From Wurfbainia villosa (lineage: Eukaryota; Streptophyta; Magnoliopsida; Zingiberales; Zingiberaceae), in assembly GCA_025175895.1 (NCBI GenBank), contig CM046008.1:23763255-23827254 (forward strand): 64,000 bases of DNA, in the 5' to 3' direction. Each line of letters starts with the position of its first letter. Positions within the stretch are counted from its first letter, which is position 1. Below, in pieces: positions 11,340 to 22,951 of the stretch. The translations under genes and the position numbers were made by a program. The notes under the pieces were generated by a model. The model was not told where the DNA came from, ran no database searches, and was given only the letters and a program-made list of their open reading frames with translations.

Positions 11340-12930
11340 GTGAACACGGTGATGTAATGCTTGTTGATTTCAATGAGCCTATATCCTATCAAAAATCTAT
11401 AATGAGCCTAGATTCTGAAAATTGGCTAGAGGCCATGAGGTCCGAAATGGAATCCATATACATTAACCAAGTATGTACTTTGGTTGATCTATCTGAAGGG
11501 GTCAAACCCATCGGGTGTAAGTGGGTCTTTAAAAGAAAGACTGACATGGATGGTCATGTGCATACTTATAAAGGGCGATTGATAGCGAAAGGTTTCAAGT
11601 AGATTCATGGTATAGACTATGATGAAACCTTTTCACCAGTTGGAATGCTTAAATTTATTCGGATCATGCTTGCTATTGCAGTTTACCATGATTATGAGAT
11701 CTGACAGATGAATGTCAAAACTACATTTCTTAACGGAAATCTACTTGAGGATGTATACATGACACAACCTGAGGGTTTTGTAGATCCAAAGGATACTGGA
11801 AAGGTATGTAAGTTGTAAAGGTTTATTTATGGTTTAAAACAAGCTTCTAGAAGCTAGAATCTTCGATTTGATGATGCGATTAAAACGTTTGGTTTCATAA
11901 AGAACGAAGATGAACCTTGTGTCTACAAGAGAGTTAGCGGGAGCACAGTCATTTTTCTCATCTTATATGTAGATGACATACTTCTCATTAGAAATGATAT
12001 CCCTATGCTACAGTCCATAAAGACTTGGCTTGGGAATTGTTTCTCAATGAAAGATTTAGGAGAAACAACTTATATTTTGGGCATCAAGATCTATAGAGAT
12101 AGATCTAAAAGACTGCTTGGCCTAAGTCAGAGTACATATATTGACAAGGTACTTGATTATTTTGCCATGCAGAATTTTAAGAAGAGATTTTTACCGATGT
12201 CACTTGGTGTAAACCTTTCGAAGGCTCAATGCCCTTCTTCTAAAGAAGAAAGGGATCGTATGAATCAGATTCCTTATGCATCTACTATAGGACCTATCAT
12301 GTACGCCATGTTGTGTACTCATCCCGACATCTCATATGTGTTAAGCATGACCAGTAGATACCAGTCAGATCCAGGTGAACATCACTGGACAACAGTCAAG
12401 AATATTCTTAAGTACTTGAGAAGAACAAAAGATTATTTTTTGATATTTGGAGGTGCTGAGGAGCTCGTAGTAACGGGTTACGGCGATGCAAGCTTTCAAA
12501 CTGACAAGAACGATTCTAGATCACAATCAGGGTATATATTTTGCTTAAATGGTGCTGTTGTGAGCTGGAAGAGTTCAAAGCAAGACACAGTAGTTGATTC
12601 TACTATAGAGGTCGAGTATATTGCCGCATCAGATGCAGCAAAAGAAGCTGTTTGGATCCGAAAGTTTATTTCAGAGTTTGGTGTTGTTCCTAGCATTGTG
12701 TGCCCCATAGACCTCTATTGTGATAACAATGGAGCGATTGCACAAGCTAAGGAACCTCGCTCTCATCAATGATCCAAACGTATACTACGACGGTTCCATC
12801 TCATTCAAGAGATCATCGATAGAGGCGATGTGAGGATATGCAAAATATCGACCGATGCTAACATTGCGGATCCTTTGACTAAGACTTTGACATAGAGGAA
12901 GTATGATGGTGATACTAGGTCATTGGGTAT
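11340..12930 (+). pseudogene. copia reverse transcriptase and RNase H, broken
   Basis: The RT starts around SENWLEAMRSEM (about 11410), continues KPIGCKWVFKRK and RLIAKGFK, then meets an in-frame stop at 11600. The first catalytic block reads MNVKTTFLNG, an aspartate-to-asparagine change; the YVDDILL box is intact at about 11968. Several stops lie between 11600 and 11950. The 12005-12772 frame covers RT thumb and RNase H with TGYGDASF, CLNGAVVSWKSSKQ and YCDNNGAIA; the final RNase H segment (DANIADPLTK) follows in another frame to about 12895. The enzyme would copy element RNA into DNA. Confidence 0.85.
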
Positions 12931-12957
12931 TCGATATTTCGGTGATTGATACTAGTG

Positions 12958-12969
12958 CTAGTGGGAGAT
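12958..12969 (+). other. Polypurine tract of the copia element
   Basis: CTAGTGGGAGAT immediately precedes the 3' LTR, where the plus-strand primer is expected. Confidence 0.7.
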
Positions 12970-13159
12970 TGTTAGTATTAGCCTTTAGTGTCAATCAATT
13001 ATGAGATGATTGGTAAGGAAAACTTATATTTCATAATAAAGACAATGTTTATGGTTATTATATTTATTTTATTGATGTGTCATTTGAATACATATAATAA
13101 TATCTTAGGGTAGTTGGTTCTAGTCTACGACATATCAAGTTGATGACTTGATAGTAGGA

Positions 13160-13193
<34 letters not shown>

Positions 13194-14550
13194 CACTACT
13201 CGTAATAGTGGCTAGTTAAGTATTAATATACAAGGATAATATTAATACGCTAAGACTAGTATGTAGGTCAAGTGATAACTAAATCTCACAAGACATGGAT
13301 ATTAGATATCAAGTTGACACATAGGTATATATTAGAGAATATGTATTGAACTGATCCGTCATGAGAATGATTCATAGATTATCATATGAGTGTCATAAAC
13401 ATTCTTATAGTGGCTATTGGTATGGATAGTCTTTAGGTCTGAAATCAAAGGAGTTGTATACTTTGGTATCGACTAACGTCACCTGTAACAAGGTGAACTA
13501 TAAAGTCGATTACTGGGTATACAATAAATTATGCGGAGGGATGTGAATGATGTAGATGAGATCTATCCCTTTCATATGACGGAAGTGATATCTTTGGACC
13601 CCTTGATAAAGTAGAACTACTAAAATGCATGACCATGATCAAATAAGTTAATATGAGATATTGAACTCATTTAATTAAGGTAGTCTACTTGGAGATCAAG
13701 AAACACAAAGATTGATAAGAGGATGACACGGTCTATGTCTCATTGATCAATCTAGATATCAAGGATAGAAGGATTGAGTCATACAAGATAATAACCGCAG
13801 AAAGGTTATGTCGGATCTCGACATTCTTGTCACTTGGGTGACAATGATGCATTGTTAGATTCCACTCATTGCTTATTTTTTAAAAGGGGTTTTAGAGACA
13901 TTGCCAACGTTACTAGAACCTATTGGGTTACACACAAATAACATGTTTTGGAGATGAGTTCATTTTAGTTTGACTAAATGAACCATTAGGCTATTGAATT
14001 GGAATCATTGAGTTAGATTTATTGAAAGGGCTGAATTTGAGTTAGACTCAAATTGATTGGCCAAAATTGAGTTAGACTCAAATTGGTTTAATTTGAGTTG
14101 GACTCAAATTAATTTGAAGAAGATGAATGGATTCATCATGATTAATTGGATTAATTATGCATTAAAGGTGGAATACAAAAAGATACAAAAACCTTTCGTA
14201 TTCATGGGATGAATATAAAAGGTTTTTGGATGATGATTTGGTTGAGGTTTTTTTTTTCTTCTTCATTGTAGTCGAACCTCTTCTTTGGTCAAAACCCCTT
14301 GTGTGGTGTTGCTAGCACAACTTTGATTCTCCAAGTGTGTGTTCGTGTGAATATCATAGAGGCGCAACCATCCTGATCGCATTGAGATCCATCGTAGAGA
14401 AGTTGTTAGGATTGCAAAGGGCTACGCATCAAGGGTAATTTCTTATCTAGATAGGGTAGTAAATGATGAGCATGTATTCACATGGATCTCTGGTGGGATC
14501 CAGTTTTTCTGCTGCGTTTATGCGATTGTTTTACGCTTAAGATCCCAATA
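12970..14550 (+). repeat. 3' LTR of the copia element
   Basis: 1581 bp; starts TGTTAGTATTAGCC and ends GATCCCAATA (terminal CA decayed to TA). It carries a shorter AT run (13163-13192) than the 5' copy and a small deletion near 13445. Otherwise collinear with 6324-7922. Confidence 0.9.
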
Positions 14551-16051
14551 CTTTTGACAAGTTTTAGTTTAATGAAGAACCAATAAATGAGAGCCTCACC
14601 ATGCTTTTGGATTGAAAACTAAGAAAAGTTACATGTGTGGTCGACATCCTTTATTTATAGGTATAGGGTGATTTAAAAACCCTAAAAGGACAAAAGCAAG
14701 CCCATTTAGAAGAGACCTAAATAAACCACTTAGTTCGAGTGGTATCGGAGTTTTAGTTTATGACCATAATGATATGAGTTTAGTATTATATTGTGTCATG
14801 CCGATATGGTTTCAATATTTTTTAAAATATAAAATATACTAATTAAAAATGTTTTTATTAATATTTGATCACTATAGATGCTTATTATTGAATTATATTT
14901 AAGATGTTAAATGTTGAATTTAAGTTTTGATATTGTGAAATATTTGATGCTTATTGAGTAAAACTTGATTTAGGTTAATTGAAGTCCATCAAGTAGGTTT
15001 AAGCTATATTATATTTATTTGATCAGTTTAAAATTAAATCGAATTTTTTATAAAATAATTTAGTTTAATAGTAGTAATATATTTTCTAATGTTAAAAATT
15101 ATATTATATTTAATTTTGTAAATCTTTCTTAATGATTTGTTCCCTCAAAAAGTTTGTTTTCTCTATATTTGTCTTGTGGATTGATAAAGAAGGGAAAAAG
15201 ATAATAATCTTTAAAGGGATTTTGTCTTTCTTTTATTTATCTTATGAAGTATTTTTTTTCCTTGTTTATGATAAAGGAAAAAATAATGAATGAAAAAGGA
15301 AAAAAATTAATAAGGAAAAAAATAATGGATAAAATAAAAATTAAGATGAAAGGAAAAATTAATAGGGAAAGGGAAAAAAGAAATACTTGATTTAAAAATA
15401 AAAATTTCAATCTCTGAAATTAAAAATAAAAAATAAAAAATAAAATATTCTTGCAGTTGTCGCAAGTGTCATGCTCTAGATGAAGCCACGAAGCCGCGAT
15501 GCCGCAGAGGTCGCTGTGAGGTTGAGGCACCTTCAACTCTACAAAGATCGCTGCGAGGTCAGGACACTTTTCCGACCCTATAAAGGCAACGAGGTCATGA
15601 TGGCTTCACTCTATGGTGTTGATATGATGTCGATGCCCAGTGATGAGTGGAATGATAAATTTTGTCCGTATCAACTAGCATGCCACGAAATTTAGATCAA
15701 TGGTGATTGCTATGATAACGTGACATGAGTGGAGAACTAAGCATGGTGAGGACAAATGATTGGTCTGAAGTAACAACTACAGTAACTTTAGCTAGTTAAA
15801 TTGATAAGGTGAGAGAAATACTTGTAGAGGATGAAGGCTTAAGCAAGGGAAAGAACCAGCAAAAATTTTCTACAGAATCTTTTAAGTTTAATCTCACAAC
15901 TCTATTGCAGAAGTGGGTTTGTGAGGTGAGAGAAGAGAAGAGAGGTATTAGGGGAACTGCTTGTGGGTGTGAATAATGGAGAAATCAAAGGGAATTTTGT
16001 TTCAAGTTCTGTGTAATCTCTCATGAAACTCGATACAGGGGAACTATTGAT
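14551..16051. other. AT-rich spacer without recognised genes
   Basis: Holds long A/T-rich stretches (14820-15450) and one 71-codon open frame at 15480-15695 (MKPRSRDAAEVAVRLRHLQ) that I do not recognise and that lacks context. The first part (14551-14760) is probably the continuation of the DNA interrupted by the copia element. Nothing else supported. Confidence 0.5.
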
Positions 16052-17396
16052 GTGTAACACCCATCAACACCATCAACATGTAGCATTGATGGGAAGATGA
16101 CACCTACATTAGGTGGGCAATTAAAAGCAACCTTGGTGATTCCAGGGGATTAATTAATAATGGATTCGATGATGACATGTATCTGGTCAAGTCAGCCCTA
16201 CGTAGAGGTTCATGCATCCCACCATAAATTCTCAAGCACTCACTTCGAGGCTTGTAACTAAAAGAGCCAAGTATACCCATTGTCAAGAGCCTCACTATCG
16301 ATCTCCTATTCCAGTTGAGTAAGGATCTATGTGATCTCTAAGCAACAACTTGTTGACCCTCACCAACCCGATTCAACCCTATTTATTTTCATCTTTCTTT
16401 GCCCTGGGTCATTTCACTTGGTTATTTCCTGACCTAATCGGATAACCAAGTTGATACTGCAATAATATGTTTAAGTGGAAAGAAGTAACTCGGAGAGCGG
16501 ACCGAGTGTCGAATCGGGGAAGAATAGCTCGGGGAAAAAGTAGAGAGCCGAATCAGGAAAGGACAGCTTGGGAAGCAAGGTCGAGTCAAGAAGTTAGCAA
16601 CTCAAGAAGCTAGTGGAAAGCTGAGTCCGGAAGGTAGCGATTCGGAAAGCTGGGCTGAGTTAGGAAGAGAGCAACTCGAGAAGTAAGTGGAAAGTCAAAT
16701 CGGGATGATGGGTATTCGGGAAGCAGAGCTGAATCAGAAGGGCAACGACTCGGGAAATAAGCAGGGCATGGAGTTAAGAAGGAAACAACTCAAGAAGCAG
16801 ACGGGTATCGAGTCAAGGAAGAGTTCACTCTGGAAGTTAGTAGGGGGCCCAATTAGGGAAAGGAATAATGCGTCAGTTGAGATAAGACCTCATGAAATAT
16901 TTTCTTAAGTGTTTGTTAGAGTCTATTCATACACGTCAGCATTTTTTAGTAACGGATGGAGGACGCCTCATAGGCCCTACAAAAGATTCCTTACAGTGAG
17001 CATTCTCTAACGACACAACAACATCATCGTCTTGATCTGCGTGGCTTTCCACGTGGACGGGGATCCTCATAATTTGTTATGTGACTGGTTGTCCTAACGT
17101 TTCATGAGAGATAAAAGGAGGGGACGGAGGAAGGAGAAGGGGAGAGGGATTTTTCATTTTTCTTACACTTACTATTTTCTCTATTATTGTCTTTTACATC
17201 CACTTTTGTTGTCTGCTTCTTGTCTTCCTGATACAGGCTCTAACTTAAACATCGGAGGATCACCGCCGGATAGATCGGCGGGAGTTTAACGTGTGTTAAC
17301 TTTGGCAGAAAGGGAGCAAGAAGTTTACTGCTGCGGTCGGAGAGAACCCCTCCTCGATGGTCCAATCTCGAGGAGCGAAAAATTTGAACCGCATCA
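16052..17396 (+). mobile_element. Probable 5' LTR of the Tat/Retand-type gypsy element
   Basis: The right end is fixed by the primer binding site: the LTR would end GAACCGCATCA at 17396. The left end is a guess at TGTAACACCC (16052); TGTTAGAGTC at about 16912 is an alternative. Within it, 16480-16860 is a degenerate repeat of words such as AACTCGGGAAG and GAGTCAAGAAG with a period of roughly 60 bp. A CACCGCCGGATAGATCGGCGG segment near the 3' side (17260) forms a short inverted repeat. No matching 3' LTR is seen downstream, so boundaries rest on position only. Confidence 0.5.
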
Positions 17397-17398
17397 GT

Positions 17399-17417
17399 TA
17401 GTGCCGTCTGTGGGAAC
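17399..17417 (+). other. Primer binding site of the Tat-type element
   Basis: TAGTGCCGTCTGTGGGAAC lies just after the presumed LTR end and matches the GGTGCCGTCTGTGGGAA box common at this place in Tat-lineage gypsy elements. Confidence 0.65.
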
Positions 17418-17436
17418 ATCTAAGCAAGACGTTAAG

Positions 17437-18505
17437 ATGCAACCCCAAGAGACTCCTCCCGCATCCTCCACTCTTGAAGAAACTCCCATCGCCATTTTAC
17501 CTTCACAGCTGGCTGCAATGATAAAGAAGGCGGCGGAAGATTCACGGATGGAAGATAATAGAAGGATGGGATATCTCCAACCTCATTTTGGAAAACCCTC
17601 TCGAAGAGAATAACCTTATGGCGGGTTCTCACACCTTTCTGCTACTGGCCAACAAGAGACGGAGGTATTGCCGGGAGAAGGACTGCAGGGAGGAGCTAAT
17701 AGGCATCCCTTTCTTATACTGCATGCAAGGAGAAAGTCATTCAATTAAGGCTCAGGAACCATACGAGCCTTCTCCGTTTACAGAGGACATAGTTCTGGAA
17801 CGTCCATCGCCCCATTTTTACCCTCCTCCCATTGTGTCATATGATGGCGCCTCTGATCCTGAAGAACATCTATCTTAGTTTGAGGGTGCAACTGCTTTTC
17901 ACTGTTACACCGATGCCCTCAAGTGCTGAGCCTTTCGCACCACCTTGTCATCATCAGCTCAAAGATGGTTTGGGTCGCTGAGACCCGGCTCCATCACCTA
18001 CTTTAAAGATTTGAAGGGAGTTTTTCTTAAGCATTTTGCTAGCAATAAGAGGTACAAACATACTGTTTCTAGTTTGCTTCATTTAAAGCAGGAGCCGTCG
18101 GAATCATTACGGAGTTATATCCATTACTTTACCAATACCACTCTAGAAGTACCTTCAGCCGCACCTGATTTTCTAATGGTTGCTATCCCCCACGACATGA
18201 GAGAAAACCTGTTCCTCAGTTCTTTGTTGAGGAAACCTATTGCTAGTTACGAGGAAATGCTTGGCCGAGCTGAGGAGTACATTAATGAAGAAGAGATGTT
18301 GAAGGTACGGAGAGTTAAGAAAAAGACTGTCTCCACTCCCCCAGAAAGAAACCAACCTCCTGCCCCGCGGGGTCCCCCTAGAAGAGAGTATGTCAGACCT
18401 TTTCTTCCTGAGGTTTCTCGTCCCCGACCTCTCATGTTAGAAGCTCCTCCCCATCACTCCCTCCGTATTATAGCCATTGAGGTCGTGCCTCTGGCTCAAA
18501 CCTGA
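17437..18505 (+). pseudogene. Tat-type gypsy gag, broken
   Basis: Starts at ATG 17437 (MQPQETPPASSTLEETP), 20 bases after the primer site. An N-terminal segment with LPSQLAAMIKKAAED is followed by frame changes, then by the gag core: PIVSYDGASDPEEHL (about 17830), SSAQRWFGSLRPGSITYF (17950) and HFASNKRYKHT (18035). That core is characteristic of Tat/Retand gag. A stop after the EEHLS block (17876) and a second frame change break it. The C-terminal part contains AEEYINEEE and a proline-rich tail; no zinc knuckle is visible. Gag would build the particle; this copy cannot be translated whole. Confidence 0.82.
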
Positions 18506-18792
18506 AAAGAACTAGAGTTAGATGCTTATGATAAGCAAGACATCCTCTGACATCTGCTTTGGATCTGAGGAGCTCCATGACCCCAATGTTTGTTCTTACC
18601 GCATTACCGTATAGATCTGAGCATTCTAGTGACTGGTGTTTTGGGTTATAGAGGGAGTTGGAGTGCATTAGGAGGGATCATGCCCATCTACAGCAATAAT
18701 TAGGGTTAGGTGCAGGAAAGGGACATAGGCCCCTTGTTCCTCGCCCAGGGCCTTACAACAGAAGATCATAGTCCCTCCCATCGCAAAGGCAG

Positions 18793-19230
18793 ATGCAACC
18801 CAGTCAGGAAGTCATTTCTCAGGAGGGAGGGACAAGCAACACAACTCTAGTCGCTCTTGAAGACGTTCCTCCCAGGGGTGTTATTAATGTCATTGCTGGA
18901 GGGCCCACTGATGGAGACTCCAACAGAGCTCGAAAGTCTTATGCCCGTATGATGGAGAGTTTAGCTATTGGAGAGGATCGGGCAGCTCAAGAAGCACCTC
19001 AGGTAAGTTTTGGGCTAGAAGATCTGCTAGGTATTCTTCTACCTCACACTATTGTCCTGGTAGTTAGAATTTCTCTTGACTCGGGGAGTTCGGTTAATAT
19101 TCTCTTCCAGGAAGCTTTCAATCAAATGCAGCTAGGGAATGCACAGCTGGAGGAGGTTTCGACCCCTCTGTTTGAATTTGCAGGGCACATGGTGCAACCT
19201 TTAGGGAAAATATCCCTGCCCCTCACTTAG
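18793..19230 (+). pseudogene. Tat-type gypsy protease region
   Basis: Open frame containing GVINVIAGGPTDGDSNRARK, the usual bridge between gag and protease in this lineage, then ISLDSGSSVNILFQEAF, the aspartic protease block with DSG in place of the commoner DGG. The frame ends at 19230; the second half of the protease (NAILGRPFL-like segment near 19300, with an in-frame stop at 19333) is in a shifted frame. The enzyme would cleave the polyprotein. Confidence 0.78.
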
Positions 19231-19435
19231 GGACGAAGTCGAGTCATAACACTAACATGACTCCTTTCCTAGTGGTGGATGCCCCTTCAACATACAATGC
19301 CATCCTTGGTCGTCCATTCTTATCTGCTTTCTAGGCGGTGCCTTTCCCTTATCACCAGAAGGTAAAATTTCCGGTGGGGCGACTAATCGGGGAGGTCAGG
19401 GGAGAACAAAAGCAACTCGGAGTTGCTATATCTAG

Positions 19436-20674
19436 ATGGTTCGAGATGATAGAAAAAGGGCTCGGGTGAATGATCCTAGAGGAAAGACGCCCATCATTTC
19501 TGAAGTATATGTGCTGGAGGAGGCTGCACCTAAGAAAGAGACTGTGGAGGAAGGAGAGTCAGTGGAGATATCCCTAGGGAAACTAACTCGGGTGACAAAA
19601 CAATTGGAGGTGAAGAAAGAGCTCGTCGCCTGTTTGCGAAGAAATGAAGATATATTTGCCTTACATGACCTGACTGAGATCGATCCCCGAGTTGCGGAGC
19701 ATCACTTAAACATCGCCCGAGGAGCTCGGCCGGTCCAACAAAAGAGGCGATACTTCGAGCCGGAAAAGGACAAGGTCATTGCTGAAGAAGTGGAGAAGTT
19801 GTTACAAGCGGGTCATGTAAAAGAAATTCAATTTCTTAAATGGGTGTCAAATGTAGTCCTAGTCCCTAAGTCCTCCGGGCAGTGGAGGATGTGTATTGAT
19901 TTTCGTGATTTAAATAAAGTCTGTCCTAAAGACTGCTACCCCTTATCTCATATTGATCAGTTGGTTGATTCCACAGTAGGTCATGAGGTTGGCTCACTCA
20001 TGGACGCCTATCAAGGGTATCATCAGATTCCATTAGCTCGGGATGATCAAAGGAAAGTTAGTTTTGTGATAGCAGGTGGACTATATTCCTATGTAGTGAT
20101 GCCTTTGGACTTAAGAATGCTGGGGCCACGTATCAGAGACTTATGGACAAGATATTCATTGAACAAAAGGGAAGAAATGTGGAAGTATATGTTAATGATA
20201 TCCTAGTAAAATCTCGGCTCAGTCAGAATTTAATACAAGACCTAGAGGAGACATTTGCCACACTCAGGCATTATAATATGAAGCTTAATCCGAAGAGTGA
20301 AGAGTGTAAAGTTTCTAGGGTATATTGTTACAGAAAAAGGGTTGCAAGCTAATTTGGAGAAGGTGCAGACATTGTGTAATATGAAATCACCCACCAATCG
20401 GCAAGAATTACAGAAGCTTGTGGGAAGGATTGTTTCATTATATCGATTCATTGCCAGATCAGCAGATCGGGGGTTACCCTTCTTTCGGATCCTTAGAAGA
20501 GCTACTCGATTTCAATGGGATGAACGGTGTGAACAGGCTTTTCAAGAATTGAAGAAGTATTTGGCTGAGCTCCCTTTGTTCGCTAAACCTATTTCAGGGG
20601 AACCTCTGTGGGTATATCTAGCCATTTCTGAAGGGACAATCAGTTCGGTCTTATTGAGGCAGGCAGGTTCTTAG
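19436..20674 (+). pseudogene. Tat-type gypsy reverse transcriptase and RNase H start, YVND catalytic box
   Basis: 19436-20206 gives the RT fingers and palm: HHLNIARGARPVQQKRR, QWRMCIDFRDLNKVCPKD, SLMDAYQGYHQIPLA. After VVMPL a one-base frameshift near 20110 moves the palm to another frame; 20143-20352 then carries VEVYVNDILVKSR, where the usual YVDD has become YVND (second catalytic aspartate pair damaged). A further shift near 20300 leads into 20297-20674 with KFLGYIVTEKGLQ and the start of the gypsy RNase H (PLWVYLAISEGTISSVLL). Two frameshifts plus the active-site change make it inactive. Confidence 0.85.
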
Positions 20675-20719
20675 CAGCAACCTATCTACTATACAAGTCA
20701 TATATCAAAAGGAGCCAAG

Positions 20720-21514
20720 TTGAGATATACTGAGTTAGAAAAGCTGACATATATTCTGGTGTTGACTGCCCACAAGTTGAGACCTTGCTTCCTAGCTCAT
20801 CCGGTGAATGTGTTGACAAGTAGTGAGTTAGGTCGGGTGGTTACTAAACCTAATTTTTCTAGAAGATTGGCTAAATGGGTTATGGAGCTGAGTGAATATA
20901 ATATTCACTACCATCCCCGAACTGCTATCAAGGCTCAGTCTCTGGTTGATTTTCTGGTTGAGGTGCCAGTGGACCTTGAAAACAACTCGGCGAAGGGAAA
21001 AGGAGAGGCAGCCGTATGGAGAGTCTTTGTAGATGGGTCTTCAGGGGCTGGACGGAGTAGAGTAGGGATATTGTTGATGTCCCCTTCAGTAGAGGAAACC
21101 CGTATAGCTACACGACCAGGGTATAAAACATCTAATAATGAAGCTGAATATGAGGTTATCTTATCTGGATTGCAAGCAACTCGGGCAGTGGGAGCCGACT
21201 CAGTCCTGATGCACTCAGATTCTCAATTGGCTATTTCCCAACTGTAAGGTGCTTTTGTTGTCCGAGAAGAGAGATTGCAGAAGTATTTTGAAACCTTTGA
21301 GAAGTTGAAGGCTCATTTTCAAGAGGTACGTTTACAACAAATCCTGAGGGAAGAGAATATGAAAGCAGATGAATTGGCTCGGCTAGCTAGCGCATTAATT
21401 GAGTGGAAATCTCGGGATCCTTTATGCATAGAAGCTCCTCATTCCTTGGTAGTGTACAGTGTGGAAGAGACGACGGTTGTAGGTAATATACACCTGATTG
21501 GAGAACATACATAA
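20720..21514 (+). pseudogene. Tat-type second (archaeal-like) RNase H
   Basis: After the end of the ordinary RNase H (RYTELEKLTYILVLTAHKL, 20720 on) the frame contains FVDGSSGAGRSRVGILLMSP, then SNNEAEYEVILSGL and MHSDSQLAISQL. These are the D-E-D blocks of the extra RNase H that marks the Tat/Ogre/Retand group. A stop at 21244 is followed by KADELARLASAL (21361 on) in the same reading direction, the last catalytic aspartate block. Apart from that stop the domain is well kept. Confidence 0.85.
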
Positions 21515-21539
21515 TGACTTATCTCCAACAGAGAAGTAT

Positions 21540-22690
21540 TCCATTAAATCCTAGAGAAGCATCATCCTTAATGAGAAGAGTGAAGCGCTTTGGCTTATTG
21601 ACGAGATTTTATATAAGATATCATTTGGAAGACCCTTATTGAAATGTCTTGGGAAGAAAGATGTCGACTAGATAATCAAGGAGATATATGAGGGGTGTTG
21701 TAGTAATCATTTATGAGGCCGAGCTCTGACTCGGAAGGTGTTACTGGCCGGATACTTTTGGCCAACCCTCTATCAAAGACGTTATATACCTAGTTAAGAC
21801 TTGCCAGGCTTGTCAGATGGATAGCAACAGGTCGGACAGATCGGTCGAGCTGTCCCTTTGACCAATGGGGAATGGACATAATCGGTCTGATGCCTACAGA
21901 TGCTTTACAGAAGAAGTTTTTGTTGGTAGCTGTGGATTATTTTTCTAAATGGGTGGAAGCTGAACTCTTGACTAAGATCACAGAAGGTGCGGTGATATAG
22001 TTCTTATGGAAGAATATTGTTTGCAGATATGAGGTTCTAAGGAAGTTGGTTAGCGATAATGGACGTCAGTTCCAGGGGCGAAAAATTCGGGAATGATCTC
22101 AAAGTCTCAATATTCAGTAGGCTTTTACCTCAATGGCTCACCCCTAAGCCAATGGACAGGTAAAAGTAGTTAATAGGATTATTATTCAAAGGTTGAAGGC
22201 TAAATTAGGAGTTAAATGGGGAATTGGGTGGATGAGCTCCTAGAAATATTGTGGGCATATCACACTACACCTAAGGCAGCGATAGGAGAGACACCTTTTA
22301 GCCTAGTATATGAGACCGAGACTGTTATACCTATGGAGGCTCTTGTAAATAGTGCCCGAGTTCAAGCTTATGAATTAGAGCAAAATCAAATACTAAGAAG
22401 TACTGAGCTGGATCTAGTGGAAGAAGAGCGAGAGCAAGCTTGAATTCGAAACATACAAGCAGAGAATACAATAGGTTTTTAACAAAAAGGTAATACCTCG
22501 GATGTTTCAAGTAGGGGATATAGTTCTACGTAAAGTTAACCCTGCGGGAGACCTTGGGAAGCTGGCTCCTAATTGGGAGGGTCCTTACAAGATTATTCGG
22601 CAGGTTGTCGGAGCTGCATATTATCTCCAAGACGCTGAAGGTAAAGAGTTGCCTAGACCCTGAAATGCTACTTGAAACATTTTTATTGTT
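21540..22690 (+). pseudogene. Tat-type gypsy integrase, heavily broken
   Basis: Scattered frames show the integrase in order: a zinc-finger area with GYFWPTLYQR (21755), DQWGMDIIGLMPT (21865), VAVDYFSKWVEAELLTKI (21930), KLVSDNGRQFQG (22050), then an ANGQ block (22150). 22216-22443 stays open with WVDELLEILWAYHTTPKAAIGETPFSLVYE, the end of the catalytic core, and ends at a stop. The C-terminal part (QVGDIVLRKVNP and LGKLAPNWEGPYKI, in shifted frames to about 22660) is the usual gypsy tail. No chromodomain is expected or seen in this lineage. Confidence 0.8.
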
Positions 22691-22951
22691 GAAGATGGGA
22701 AGGTGTAAGTAGAAGACATAAAAGGAAAGAACTTTTGGTCTAATAGTTGTGTACTTGTATTGCAAATAAATGAGAAAGCTGCAATGTAGCGTCAACTTTC
22801 ATACTACAATGATATCCAGTGTTTACAACTATAGGAAGAGGGAAAAATGAGGCTATAGTTTAAAATGCTCAGGAGGATAACGTTTGAAATCAATTTCCCA
22901 ATTCAAAAAGGGGGCTGACTGCTGGGCATGGAGAAATCCTTGCTTTGCATA

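Larger units (their letters stand above)
6324..14550 (+). mobile_element. Full-length but dead Ty1/copia retrotransposon
   Basis: Two direct repeats bound the element: 6324-7922 and 12970-14550, both opening TGTTAGTATTA and closing at GATCCCAAYA. A Met-tRNA primer site follows the first LTR and a purine-rich tract precedes the second. Between them lie, in copia order, gag with zinc knuckle, protease, integrase, RT and RNase H. Flanking bases CCTTT (left) and CTTTT (right) could be a 5-bp target duplication with one change. By eye the LTRs differ at several percent of sites and every domain has frameshifts or stops, so this is an old insertion. It sits in the relic that ends at 6323. Confidence 0.92.

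Noticed and set aside
15480..15695. 71-codon ORF starting MKPRSRDAAEV.
   Set aside because: Short, isolated, no recognisable domain; kept only as a mention in the spacer entry.
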